A DNA stretch of 64,000 nucleotides from Chitinophaga sancti (GTDB lineage: Bacteria > Bacteroidota > Bacteroidia > Chitinophagales > Chitinophagaceae), in contig NZ_CP139972.1 of assembly GCF_034424315.1 (NCBI RefSeq), positions 310,001-374,000 of the forward strand, in the 5' to 3' direction. Positions 26,947-35,992 of this stretch are shown in pieces. Under the pieces are notes generated by a model. It made no database searches. It saw only the letters and a program-made list of their open reading frames with translations, and had not been told where the DNA came from. The position numbers were made by a program, and so were the translations under genes. Position 1 is the stretch's first letter. Each line of letters begins with the position of its first letter.

Positions 26947-27615
26947 ATGATAGCGCGATTAATGAATGCCAACAAAGTGTATGATTCACCCGCGGGGAAA
27001 TTTACGGCCCTGCAAACGTGCCAGGTAGACATGCATGCCGGTGAATTGCTCCTGATCATAGGTCCATCGGGTTCAGGCAAAACGACTTTATTATCCCTCT
27101 TAGGTTGCCTTATCAATCCGACTGAAGGCATCCTCGAAATTGATGGCCGGCAAACCAATCATCTCTCAGCGAAAGAGATGGCGAAGCTCCGCCTGAATAC
27201 TATCGGGTTTGTGTTCCAGCAATTCAATTTATTGGCAGCACTAAGTGCAGAGGGGAACATCTCTTTCCCACTACAAATGCAGGGATTGGGCAAAGCCGAA
27301 ATTAAAGCGAGGACGCGGGATGCGCTGGATAAAGTAAACATGCTGGAGCATCGGAAGAAATTGCCGAAGCAATTGTCCGGCGGACAGCAGCAACGTATTG
27401 CCATTGCAAGGGCGCTTGTCACCGACCCCAAAATCATTCTCTGTGATGAGCCTACTGCCTCCTTAGATAAAGAGAGCGTATACCTGGTGATGGAGGAACT
27501 GAGATTCCTTGCCCGCAGCGGGAAAGCCCTGGCGGTAGTCACCCACGATCCCCGCCTGGCAAAGTACGCAGACAGAACAATTGAAATTAATAATGGAAAA
27601 GTAACACAACTATGA
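26947..27615 (+). CDS. ABC transporter ATPase, LolD/MacB type
   Basis: About 222 aa, a single nucleotide-binding domain. Walker A G-P-S-G-S-G-K-T is at about 39-46, the signature L-S-G-G-Q-Q-Q-R and the Walker B I-I-L-C-D-E-P-T are intact, and an H-loop histidine follows in V-T-H-D. The Q-loop lies in V-F-Q-Q-F-N. This is the LolD/MacB/DevA subgroup that works with FtsX-like permeases. It overlaps the next gene by four bases, so translation is coupled. It energises an exporter rather than an importer. Confidence 0.93.
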   Translation: MIARLMNANKVYDSPAGKFTALQTCQVDMHAGELLLIIGPSGSGKTTLLSLLGCLINPTEGILEIDGRQTNHLSAKEMAKLRLNTIGFVFQQFNLLAALSAEGNISFPLQMQGLGKAEIKARTRDALDKVNMLEHRKKLPKQLSGGQQQRIAIARALVTDPKIILCDEPTASLDKESVYLVMEELRFLARSGKALAVVTHDPRLAKYADRTIEINNGKVTQL

Positions 27616-28529
27616 AAACGAAATTATTTTATATCCCTTGCCTGATGGCATTGTTTTCATGCGGCGGAAATGAGCAGCCGGCTAAGATAAAAACGGATGC
27701 GGATAGTATTCATCAAATAGCCGGTATTGCACGGATTGAACCCGAGAAAGGGTTGCTGTACGTATATGCGGATGCCAGTGGCTGTATTACAGCGATTAAT
27801 GCACTGGAAAACCAGCTTGTAACACAAGGTACTACGCTGCTGACTTTGGAGAGTGCGACAGATCAGGCATTACTGGAGGTGGAAGAAAGTAAAATCCATA
27901 CGCAGGGATCGGCCGTCACTTCTGCTGAAAAACATGCTGGCAGCGTGCTTAGTGAGCTGAATAAGGCCAGGGCTGACCTGGTTTTGAATGAGCAATTATA
28001 TGCAGCTAAGGGGATAGCAGAACAGACATTGAAAGACAGTCAGGCAAAGGTAGAGAAGCTATCTATCGATTATGAAAAATTGAGGTCAGACATCCAGCAG
28101 GAAAAAGGCAAACTACAGGAAATCAATGCTAATATCAGGTACCGTAAAAGCATTTTGTCTGATAAGGTGATTAAAGCGGCTTTTGATGGGAAGGTTTTAC
28201 AATGGGATGTACATAAGGGAGACTTTATCACGCAGGGCCAAAAGCTGGGGCAGTTTGCACCGGGAGGACCCCTGATCGCGTGTACGGAGGTAGATGAGTT
28301 ATTTGCAGACCAGGTGCACGAAGGGATGAAAGCAGCTGTGTTTTCACAATCCAGCGGAGCAAAGATGGCAGAAGGTACGGTGATCTATGTAGCCGGCTTC
28401 TTAAAAAAGAAATCCCTGTTTTCTGATGAGAACACTGTCGAGGACAGGCGTGTCAAAGAAGTAAAGATCCGCTTGTCTGCACCGGTGGGTATTAATAACC
28501 GGGTGGATTGTGCCATATACCTTAAATAA
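27612..28529 (+). CDS. HlyD-like periplasmic adaptor lipoprotein
   Basis: 305 aa with a lipoprotein signal ending at C17 (L-F-S-C-G-G). A biotinyl-lipoyl-like half domain, a coiled-coil hairpin (about 90-180) and a second lipoyl half with A-A-F-D-G-K-V (about 187-193) are in the order of MacA/DevB adaptors. It should bridge the inner-membrane FtsX permease and the TolC-like protein encoded downstream. Six bases separate it from the permease gene. Confidence 0.88.
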   Translation: MKTKLFYIPCLMALFSCGGNEQPAKIKTDADSIHQIAGIARIEPEKGLLYVYADASGCITAINALENQLVTQGTTLLTLESATDQALLEVEESKIHTQGSAVTSAEKHAGSVLSELNKARADLVLNEQLYAAKGIAEQTLKDSQAKVEKLSIDYEKLRSDIQQEKGKLQEINANIRYRKSILSDKVIKAAFDGKVLQWDVHKGDFITQGQKLGQFAPGGPLIACTEVDELFADQVHEGMKAAVFSQSSGAKMAEGTVIYVAGFLKKKSLFSDENTVEDRRVKEVKIRLSAPVGINNRVDCAIYLK

Positions 28530-28535
28530 ACGATT

Positions 28536-29654
28536 ATGTGGAATACAGCGTTTCGTTTTCTTGTATACGACAAGACTAAACTGATTGGCATCCTCTGTGG
28601 TATTGTGATCTCTATTTTCCTGATCGGCGCGCAACTGGGCTTTCTCGATTCCATCCTGGATCAGTGTCTGGGTATTACCAAAGACAATGAGGAATACATT
28701 TATGTGGTGGATCAGAAAACCACTTCTTCCGGTTCATTAGTGAATATTGACAAGCGGGTCGGGTATGAGTTGCAATCTATTCCCGGTGTAGCACATGTTT
28801 ATCCTGTGATTGTGACAGGTGGTACCTGTAAGTTTAAGTCAGGTGCCACAGGTGCAGTATCTGTTGTGGGCGTACAATCTCCGGAGATGGCAGGTGCGCC
28901 AAAGCATTACAATCCCGGTTCAGCACTGCATGAAGGGGAAATCATCGTGGATGCGGATGACCTGGAGAATATGGAAAACGTACAGATGAATGATCAGCTA
29001 ATGATCAATGATCTCAAAGTAAAGATCAGCGGTATTTCTTTGAATAATGCAGGTCTGGGTGTGATGAACATTATCACAACTATCGATTGTGCAAGGCACT
29101 TAGCGAAATTTAGCCCGAATCATGTTAGTGCCTACCTGATCAAAAGTAATACACCTGATACGATCCTGCAACGCCGGATTGTGAATGCGATTAACCGGAC
29201 TATTCCTGCTGTGAAAGCATATACGGGCAAAGATTTCGCGTTTACTTCCATCGAATATATCAAAAAAGCCAGTGGCATTGTAGCGAATTTTATGCTGATG
29301 GTCGGTTTCTCATTAGTAACCGGATTGATCATTGTGGGCCTGACTATGTTTGCTGCTATCAATGACCGCATTCGTGATTATGGTACGATCAAAGCCATAG
29401 GAGGAGGAAACCGCTTGATTGCCTGGTTTATTTTTCAGCAGGCTGTATTGTATGCAGTGATTGGTTTTGTGATCTCAATGGCTACGCTGTATGGTCTGCA
29501 GGCACTCATGGCGATGGCAAATAAACCCATTGTTTACTCTTCCGGAACGATCCTCTTTTTATTCATCTCCACTTTAGTGATCAGTCTTGTTGGTAGTTTA
29601 TTTTCTATGAGAAAGATCATCAGACTGGAACCCGTTCAAATTTTTAGAATGTAA
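28536..29654 (+). CDS. FtsX/DevC-like ABC permease
   Basis: 372 aa with an N-terminal membrane helix, a large periplasmic domain (about 45-245) and three C-terminal helices, which is the FtsX/MacB-type permease fold. The cytoplasmic N-I-N-D-R-I-R-D-Y-G-T-I-K-A-I-G-like coupling segment (here starting with A-I-N-D-R) precedes helix 3. Single-ATPase, single-permease and adaptor composition resembles DevBCA more than fused MacB. Its stop codon overlaps the next start by one base (TAATG). Confidence 0.9.
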   Translation: MWNTAFRFLVYDKTKLIGILCGIVISIFLIGAQLGFLDSILDQCLGITKDNEEYIYVVDQKTTSSGSLVNIDKRVGYELQSIPGVAHVYPVIVTGGTCKFKSGATGAVSVVGVQSPEMAGAPKHYNPGSALHEGEIIVDADDLENMENVQMNDQLMINDLKVKISGISLNNAGLGVMNIITTIDCARHLAKFSPNHVSAYLIKSNTPDTILQRRIVNAINRTIPAVKAYTGKDFAFTSIEYIKKASGIVANFMLMVGFSLVTGLIIVGLTMFAAINDRIRDYGTIKAIGGGNRLIAWFIFQQAVLYAVIGFVISMATLYGLQALMAMANKPIVYSSGTILFLFISTLVISLVGSLFSMRKIIRLEPVQIFRM

Positions 29655-30916
29655 TGAAAAAGATAATTATATTATTGCTGGTGGCTGTCAATTCTTATGG
29701 GCAGACTGGTATTTCACTGAATGCGGCATTGGAGACCGGGCTTCGCAACCGGTTTGATGTGCAGGCGAATAAACTGGATGTAGTACTGGCGAAAAATAAC
29801 ATTACCAGATCGCGCGAGGCCTGGTTGCCTGATCTGCGTGCCAATGGAGAAGTGCGGTATAATACAAAGCTGGAAACCATGGTGCTGGATGGTTTTAATG
29901 GAGCCGGGAGTGAGAAGATTGAAGTGGGTACTAAGAACTGGACGATGTATAGCCTGGAGCTCTCACAACCCTTATTTAAGCCGGGATTAAAGATAGATAC
30001 GAAGATAGCCACGATGGAAGTGCAGGAAGAACAGGCAAAGGAATTGGAGAAGGAGCTAAGCATCCGGAATAAAATTGTGGAAGCCTACCTGAATGTGATC
30101 CTGAAGCAACAGGAGTTGAGGCTGGTGCAGGAAAGTGCAAACCGGTTCCGGGAATACTTAAATGTATCGCTGGATAAAGAACGCTTACATACTATCCTGG
30201 CGTCTGATGTATTAAAAGCCCGCACCGATTATGAGAACGCGGGTATTAGCCTACAGGATGCACAGCAACAATATGAGGGAGCTATCAGGGCATTGAAGTA
30301 CCAGTTGAATATAGATACGGATCTGGTATTGACGGATTCATTGGAGACATTGCAGGCGGCACAGCTGGTTGTTTTCAATATAGAAGACCGTCCTGAATTA
30401 ATGCGGCTTTCTTTTATGAAGAGAACAAATCAGCTCCGGGTGCAGAAGAGTAATCTGTTATGGTTGCCCTCAGTATCCTTTATCGGTAATTATACCTCCC
30501 AGTTTCAATCCGCCCGATTTGATTATAGTAAACCTTTATGGTCTCCTTATAATTATATAGGTTTGAAGGCCAGTTTGCCACTTACTGAATTATTCAAAAA
30601 GAGCAGGCGGGAATACACCATCAGGGCAAAGCAAATTCAATTGCAATATGATCAGCAAAAGGCAGATCTTGGTTATGAATATAGCAAGATAGAAACTGAC
30701 CTGGTGAATAACAAAGGGAATATCATGGCTGCAAAAAATAACCTGGCGCTGGCAGGAAGCCTGTATGATAGCCAGCTGGCGCTGTATAAACTGGGCACGG
30801 TATCTTATAGTACGCTGCTAGATACGGAGACATCTGTGAATACGGCTGCGAAGAATTATATAAAGGCAGTCTATAACTATTTGGTCAGCTATTACAATTT
30901 TAGAAGAATGCAATGA
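29654..30916 (+). CDS. TolC-like outer-membrane efflux protein
   Basis: 420 aa with a signal peptide (about 1-17, S-Y-G-Q). Two repeated helical/beta halves of the outer-membrane efflux protein family are visible, with the second ending in Y-L-V-S-Y-Y-N-F-R-R. No lipobox, so unlike the second outer-membrane factor in this window it is not a NodT-type lipoprotein. It completes an ATPase-adaptor-permease-channel operon that is probably a multidrug, peptide or glycolipid exporter. Confidence 0.9.
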   Translation: MKKIIILLLVAVNSYGQTGISLNAALETGLRNRFDVQANKLDVVLAKNNITRSREAWLPDLRANGEVRYNTKLETMVLDGFNGAGSEKIEVGTKNWTMYSLELSQPLFKPGLKIDTKIATMEVQEEQAKELEKELSIRNKIVEAYLNVILKQQELRLVQESANRFREYLNVSLDKERLHTILASDVLKARTDYENAGISLQDAQQQYEGAIRALKYQLNIDTDLVLTDSLETLQAAQLVVFNIEDRPELMRLSFMKRTNQLRVQKSNLLWLPSVSFIGNYTSQFQSARFDYSKPLWSPYNYIGLKASLPLTELFKKSRREYTIRAKQIQLQYDQQKADLGYEYSKIETDLVNNKGNIMAAKNNLALAGSLYDSQLALYKLGTVSYSTLLDTETSVNTAAKNYIKAVYNYLVSYYNFRRMQ

Positions 30917-30990
30917 GGTTGGGTCAATGGAATCATTTGCGCAAAATGATATTGTTTAGCTTAACTTGCAGGACTTTTTAACAATTAAGT

Positions 30991-31617
30991 ATGACAAGTC
31001 CAATTGAGATAACAGCCGCTGTGCAGATGCTGATCGATCGTGTAGGATCGGAATATGAATATGAAATTGTACCGGTGCAGCCAGGCATTGCCACGAATGG
31101 TGGTCGCATGATAAGCGGGTGGACCGTATGGTTAAGTGAGTTCATCTGTGAGGCAGAACCTACTGAGGTATGGGAGAATGAAGAAGGCGATCTGATTGCT
31201 GTAAACACCCCACATGTTTCAGTTGAAAAGATCCTGTTTATTCCTGATGATACGATCAATCTTGAAGCGAAACATATACGTGTCAGCGTTAGTAACAACC
31301 CCCTGGTAGATCACCTGATTGCATTGGCAGATCTGAAGGATTTCCTGCTGCCTTATGGTACGGAGCTGGAAGATGGTAAAGTGAACTTCAATACCTATAC
31401 CGGTAATGTATATAATCACTACGATGCCCTGTTCAATAACCTGCTGCTCTTCCTTTCAGAAGGGAAAAAGATTGGCGCAAAATGTTACTGTGGCAGCATG
31501 AAACCTTATAGCCAGTGCCATGGTAAGAACCTGCCTGCGGCAATTGAAGAAGATAAGAAAGCAGTGAAAAAATTCAATGATGCCCTGAAGGAAGAAGAAG
31601 TCGTAGTTCAGGAATAG
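30991..31617 (+). CDS. SEC-C zinc motif protein
   Basis: 208 aa. The C-terminus has the SEC-C metal-binding motif C165-x-C167-x8-C176-H177, known from SecA and many stand-alone bacterial proteins, followed by an acidic/lysine tail. The upstream 160 residues are acidic with no recognised domain. There is no signal peptide, so it is cytoplasmic. It lies between two efflux operons on the same strand, 75 bases after the first, and may be an independent gene. Confidence 0.8.
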   Translation: MTSPIEITAAVQMLIDRVGSEYEYEIVPVQPGIATNGGRMISGWTVWLSEFICEAEPTEVWENEEGDLIAVNTPHVSVEKILFIPDDTINLEAKHIRVSVSNNPLVDHLIALADLKDFLLPYGTELEDGKVNFNTYTGNVYNHYDALFNNLLLFLSEGKKIGAKCYCGSMKPYSQCHGKNLPAAIEEDKKAVKKFNDALKEEEVVVQE

Positions 31618-31619
31618 CC

Positions 31620-31651
31620 TTTTCCGGTTCGTGATCCATTTTTTCCGGTTC
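31620..31651 (+). promoter_or_regulatory. 11-bp direct repeat upstream of RND operon
   Basis: TTTTCCGGTTC occurs twice, at 31620-31630 and 31641-31651, without mismatch. The centre-to-centre distance is 21 bp, two helical turns. LytTR-domain regulators bind pairs of ~9-10-bp direct repeats with this spacing, and a LytTR regulator is encoded at the end of this operon, so this is its most likely binding site. Confidence 0.6.
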
Positions 31652-31686
31652 AGGGAGCTTGTAAAAATATACCACTTTTTCAGTTA

Positions 31687-31730
31687 CATCTTTGTTCCGG
31701 GCAATGTAAAAACTGCCCGGAACAAAGATG
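31687..31730 (+). promoter_or_regulatory. 17-bp hairpin enclosing the RND operon start codon
   Basis: Perfect 17-bp arms (31687-31703 with 31714-31730) flank a 10-nt loop. The right arm ends exactly with the ATG at 31728. In RNA the stem would bury the first start codon; a second ATG follows at once. It could repress translation, act as an operator, or attenuate transcription. Confidence 0.65.
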
Positions 31731-32840
31731 ATGACTAACAGTAAAATGCAGGTAATATTGGCGTCATTCCTGGTCTGTCATGTTGCAGGCGGATGCCAGT
31801 CCGGCAAGGCAAATGGTGAGAAATACGAACCCGCACCGACCCCGGCACTGCCTGTGCTGCGCATAGACACCACCACTGCCCGTACTATCAGAGACTATGC
31901 CGCGCAGCTGGAAGGTAAGGAAAATGTAGATGTACGTTCACAGGTAGACGGTTACCTGGATAAGGTATTGGTAGAAGAAGGGAGCTATGTTAGAGCAGGA
32001 CAGCCCCTTTTTAAGATTAATGACCGTACTTACCAGGCGCAGTTGGAAAAAGATGTCGCTTCCCTGCGGGCTGCACAATCAGCAGAAGCAAATGCAGTAC
32101 TGGAAGTTGAAAAGATCAGACCCCTCTCAGATAATAAAGTCGTTTCAGACATACAGCTCAAAACAGCATTAACCTCATTACAGGCTGCCAAAGCAAATGT
32201 AGAACAGGCAAAAGCCGCTGTGGCAGCAAGCCGGGTGAATCTGGGATTTACACTTATCAAAGCCCCGGTGAGTGGTTATATCGGCCGTATCCCCAGGAGG
32301 ACCGGTAACCTTATCAGCAGTTCCGATGCGACTGCTTTAACCACACTTTCAGATATCAGTAAGATCTATGCATATTTCTCCATGAGTGAAAATGATTTTA
32401 TTGCTTTTAGTAAGCAATTGAAAAATCTGCCTTCTGTAGATCTTATCCTCTCTAACGGAGACACCTATGCGCACCAGGGGAAAATAGAAATGATCGATGG
32501 GCAGTTTAATAAAAGTACTGCTGCGATCAGTATCCGCGCTACCTTCCCTAATCCTGAAGGCTTATTGAGATCCGGTAATACCGGCAGGGTAAGGGTGAAC
32601 CAGCTCGTTCCTCATATTATGCTGGTTCCACAAGCGGCTACCATGGAAATGCAGGATAAGCGATTCGTGTATAAACTGGATTCGGGTAATGTGGCGAAGC
32701 GACAGGAGATCCTGACTACCGGTAGCACAGGTAAATATTTCATTGTAACAGATGGCTTGCATCGTGGAGACCATATTCTAAGCACCGGCGTTGAGACGAT
32801 TAGGGAAGGTACCACCATTCAGCCGGTCATTAAGAAATAA
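31728..32840 (+). CDS. RND efflux periplasmic adaptor (MexA/AcrA type)
   Basis: 370 aa with a lipoprotein signal ending near C23 (A-G-G-C). The lipoyl domain halves flank an alpha-helical hairpin: V-D-V-R-S-Q-V-D-G-Y (about 67-76) and L-I-K-A-P-V-S-G-Y-I-G (about 181-191) are the paired motifs of the family. A beta-barrel and membrane-proximal domain follow. It links the inner-membrane pump and the outer-membrane factor encoded next. Two adjacent ATG codons (31728, 31731) are possible starts; the first lies in a hairpin. Confidence 0.93.
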   Translation: MMTNSKMQVILASFLVCHVAGGCQSGKANGEKYEPAPTPALPVLRIDTTTARTIRDYAAQLEGKENVDVRSQVDGYLDKVLVEEGSYVRAGQPLFKINDRTYQAQLEKDVASLRAAQSAEANAVLEVEKIRPLSDNKVVSDIQLKTALTSLQAAKANVEQAKAAVAASRVNLGFTLIKAPVSGYIGRIPRRTGNLISSSDATALTTLSDISKIYAYFSMSENDFIAFSKQLKNLPSVDLILSNGDTYAHQGKIEMIDGQFNKSTAAISIRATFPNPEGLLRSGNTGRVRVNQLVPHIMLVPQAATMEMQDKRFVYKLDSGNVAKRQEILTTGSTGKYFIVTDGLHRGDHILSTGVETIREGTTIQPVIKK

Positions 32841-32893
32841 AATTGGCGCTTTTCAAATCAGCTACAAAGCGACTATTCTCAAAGTAATAATCT

Positions 32894-35800
32894 ATGCATA
32901 AAATAATTCAGCGGCCGGTACTGGCAACCGTACTTTCCGTGATCCTTGTCATATTAGGTGTGGTGGGCCTGAGCCGGCTGCCCATCACGCAATTCCCGGA
33001 CATTGCACCTCCAAGTGTGGTGGTGTCTGCAAGTTTTCCGGGTGGTAATGCTGCCACTGTTATGCGCGCAGTGGTAACACCTATCGAAGAGGCGGTGAAT
33101 GGGGTGGAGAATATGACGTATATAGAATCGAATGCCAGCAATGATGGTAGTGCCAGCATCTCCATTTATTTCAAACTGGGTACTGATCCTGATCAGGCAG
33201 CAGTGAATGTACAGAACCGCGTGGCCCAGGTGACCAGCTACCTGCCCACAGAAGTTGTGCAGGCAGGGATTTCCACGGTCAAGCAGCAGCAGGGGCTCAT
33301 TATGATCTTCAACGTATACAGTGAAGATGCAAAGCAATATGATGAGAAGTTCCTGCAAAACTATGCAAAGATCAACCTGGTACCGGAGTTGAAACGCATA
33401 CCCGGTGTAGGCCAGGTACAGATTTTTGGTGCCAAGGATTATTCTATGCGCGTATGGCTGGATCCTGAAAAACTGACGGCACACAATATTACAGCTGCGG
33501 AAGTGATCAGTGCTATCCAGGATCAGAACCTGGAAGCCGCGCCGGGTAAGTTTGGCGAAGGTAGCCATGAACCCTTGTCTTATGTCATCAACTATGGCGG
33601 GAAATTTAATCAGCCGGAGCAGTTTCAGCACATGGTTATCAAAGCTGCGGCAGATGGTTCTGTGCTTTACCTGGAAGATGTAGCCCGTGTAGAACTGGGT
33701 GCTGCCGGTTATAATACAGATACGAAGATGGATGGCCATGAAGCTGTGACCCTTGCCATTACCCAGAATAGCGGCTCCAATGCCAACGAGATCCAGATAG
33801 CGGCGCAGAAGTTAATGACGAAGGCCTCTGCTGGTTTTCCGAAGGGTGTAAAATACGGTGTGATCTATAGTACCAAGAACCAGCTGGATGTTTCTATCGG
33901 GCAGGTAAAACATACCCTGATAGAAGCGTTTATACTGGTATTCATTATTGTATTACTGTTTTTACAGGATTTCCGTTCTACTCTTATTCCTGCCATTGCA
34001 GTGCCGGTATCACTGATAGGTACATTCTTCTTTTTGCAGCTGCTGGGATTTTCCATCAATATGCTCACCTTGTTTGCATTGGTGCTGGCTATCGGGATTG
34101 TTGTGGATGATGCGATCGTGGTGGTAGAGGCGGTGCATGGGAAGATGGAGCGATTTCACCAGCCGGCACCTGCGGCAACGGTATCGGCATTGAGTGAGAT
34201 CTCAGGTGCGATCGTATCTATCACCCTGGTAATGGCCGCTGTATTTTTGCCTGTAGGATTTATGGAAGGGCCGACAGGGGTATTTTACCGGCAGTTTGCC
34301 TTTACGCTGGCGATTGCGATTTTGATCTCTGCTTTCAATGCATTGACATTAAGTCCGGCGCTGTGTGCTTTGTTTTTGAAAAATAATCATAGTAGTGGTA
34401 AGAACAGGTTTTACCAGGCATTCAATGCGGGTTTTGCTGCGCTTACCAGTAAGTATGCCCGGAGTGTCAAATTCCTGATCCGGTATAAATGGATTGGCCT
34501 GGGTGCATTGGCCTTGATTACCGCATCATCTGTCTGGTTGATGAATACCACTTCCAAAGGATTTATACCTAATGAGGATGATGGTCTTGTCGCGTTTTCA
34601 CTTTCTCTGCCGGCGGGAGCAGGCCTGGATCGTACGACGGAGGTATTGCGGAAAGCAGATAGTTTGTTTAAGCACAATGACGCAGTTGAATCTGCCACGA
34701 GTGTGTCAGGATTTGACTTGTTGAGTAACAGTGCCAGCCCTGCTTATGCACTGGGTTTTGTCAAACTGAAGCCGATGGCAGAAAGGGGCGCGGTATCCAG
34801 CAGGGATGACATTGTCAATGAGATGAACGCCCGGCTGTCAACAATTAAGGAAGGTACCTTCAATGTTTTTACAATGCCTACAGTACCGGGTTTCGGTACT
34901 TTCAATGGTCTTGAGCTGATGTTGCAGGACCGTACCGGCGGATCTGTAGAAAAATTCAGTGCCACTACGAACCGCTTTATTGAACAGATGATGGAACTAC
35001 CTGAAATAGAAATGGCTTTCACCATGTTCAGGGCTGACTTCCCTCAATATATGATAGAGGTGGATGCGGTAAAAGCCAAACAGCTGGGAGTGAGTATCAG
35101 TAGCCTGATGAGCAATATTCAAACCAGTTATGGCAGTAGCCAGGCCTCAGATTTTAACCTCTTTGGGAAATACTACAGGGTAATGGTACAGGCAGCACCA
35201 GAAAGCCGCACAACGCCAGCAAGCCTGGAAGGCATGTTTGTAAAGAACGAACAGGGCAGCATGGTACCCGTGAACAGCATCATTAAATTAAAAAAAGTAT
35301 ATGGTCCGGAGGTATTGAAAAGATATAACCTGTACAATGCCATCTCCGTGAATGCGGCGCCGAAAGCGGGTTATAGTACAGGGGATGCGATTGCTGCTGT
35401 AGAAAAACTGGCAGCAGAAAAACTTCCAGGTGGTTATAGTTATGAATGGACGGGATTGAGTAAGGAGGAAAAGACGTCCGGTAGTCAGATGCTTATGATT
35501 TTTATACTGGCATTACTGTTCGTGTATTTCCTGCTGGCAGCGCAGTATGAAAGTTATATTCTGCCATTAGCGGTATTGTTGTCTATACCTACAGGTTTAC
35601 TGGGCGTATTCTTTTCAATCAGGATAATGGGGATCGATAATAATATTTATGTGCAGGTAGGCCTGGTGATGTTGATTGGATTGCTGGCGAAGAATGCTAT
35701 CCTGATAGTGGAGTTTGCAGTACAGCGCAGGAAGGCTGGTAAGGCCCTGGCAGCGGCCGCGATTGAAGCAGCTAAGCTGCGCCTGCGACCGATCATCATG

Positions 35801-35992
35801 ACATCGCTGGCATTTATAGTGGGCTTGTTGCCTTTGATGACGGTGAAAGGGCCGTCCGCACAGGGGAACCATTCCATCAGTATCAGTACTGCCGGCGGCA
35901 TGTTGACGGGCGTAGTGCTGGGTGTTTTCATCATACCTGTTTTGTTCATCGTATTTCAATATTTGCAGGAGAAAGTTTCAGCCCATGAGTAA
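32894..35992 (+). CDS. RND multidrug efflux pump, HAE1/AcrB family
   Basis: 1032 aa with the 12-helix, two-porter-domain layout of hydrophobe/amphiphile efflux pumps. The N-terminus (I-x-R-P-V-L-A-T-V) and helix 4 motif L-A-I-G-I-V-V-D-D-A-I-V-V-V-E, whose two aspartates carry protons, are typical, as is the G-L-L-A-K-N-A-I-L-I-V-E-F segment of helix 10. It exports small hydrophobic compounds using proton-motive force. Its end overlaps the next gene by eight bases. Confidence 0.96.
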   Translation: MHKIIQRPVLATVLSVILVILGVVGLSRLPITQFPDIAPPSVVVSASFPGGNAATVMRAVVTPIEEAVNGVENMTYIESNASNDGSASISIYFKLGTDPDQAAVNVQNRVAQVTSYLPTEVVQAGISTVKQQQGLIMIFNVYSEDAKQYDEKFLQNYAKINLVPELKRIPGVGQVQIFGAKDYSMRVWLDPEKLTAHNITAAEVISAIQDQNLEAAPGKFGEGSHEPLSYVINYGGKFNQPEQFQHMVIKAAADGSVLYLEDVARVELGAAGYNTDTKMDGHEAVTLAITQNSGSNANEIQIAAQKLMTKASAGFPKGVKYGVIYSTKNQLDVSIGQVKHTLIEAFILVFIIVLLFLQDFRSTLIPAIAVPVSLIGTFFFLQLLGFSINMLTLFALVLAIGIVVDDAIVVVEAVHGKMERFHQPAPAATVSALSEISGAIVSITLVMAAVFLPVGFMEGPTGVFYRQFAFTLAIAILISAFNALTLSPALCALFLKNNHSSGKNRFYQAFNAGFAALTSKYARSVKFLIRYKWIGLGALALITASSVWLMNTTSKGFIPNEDDGLVAFSLSLPAGAGLDRTTEVLRKADSLFKHNDAVESATSVSGFDLLSNSASPAYALGFVKLKPMAERGAVSSRDDIVNEMNARLSTIKEGTFNVFTMPTVPGFGTFNGLELMLQDRTGGSVEKFSATTNRFIEQMMELPEIEMAFTMFRADFPQYMIEVDAVKAKQLGVSISSLMSNIQTSYGSSQASDFNLFGKYYRVMVQAAPESRTTPASLEGMFVKNEQGSMVPVNSIIKLKKVYGPEVLKRYNLYNAISVNAAPKAGYSTGDAIAAVEKLAAEKLPGGYSYEWTGLSKEEKTSGSQMLMIFILALLFVYFLLAAQYESYILPLAVLLSIPTGLLGVFFSIRIMGIDNNIYVQVGLVMLIGLLAKNAILIVEFAVQRRKAGKALAAAAIEAAKLRLRPIIMTSLAFIVGLLPLMTVKGPSAQGNHSISISTAGGMLTGVVLGVFIIPVLFIVFQYLQEKVSAHE

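Noticed and set aside
33000..33739. 261-codon leftward ORF inside the RND pump gene
   Set aside because: Antisense to a strongly conserved pump; histidine- and isoleucine-rich shadow frame.
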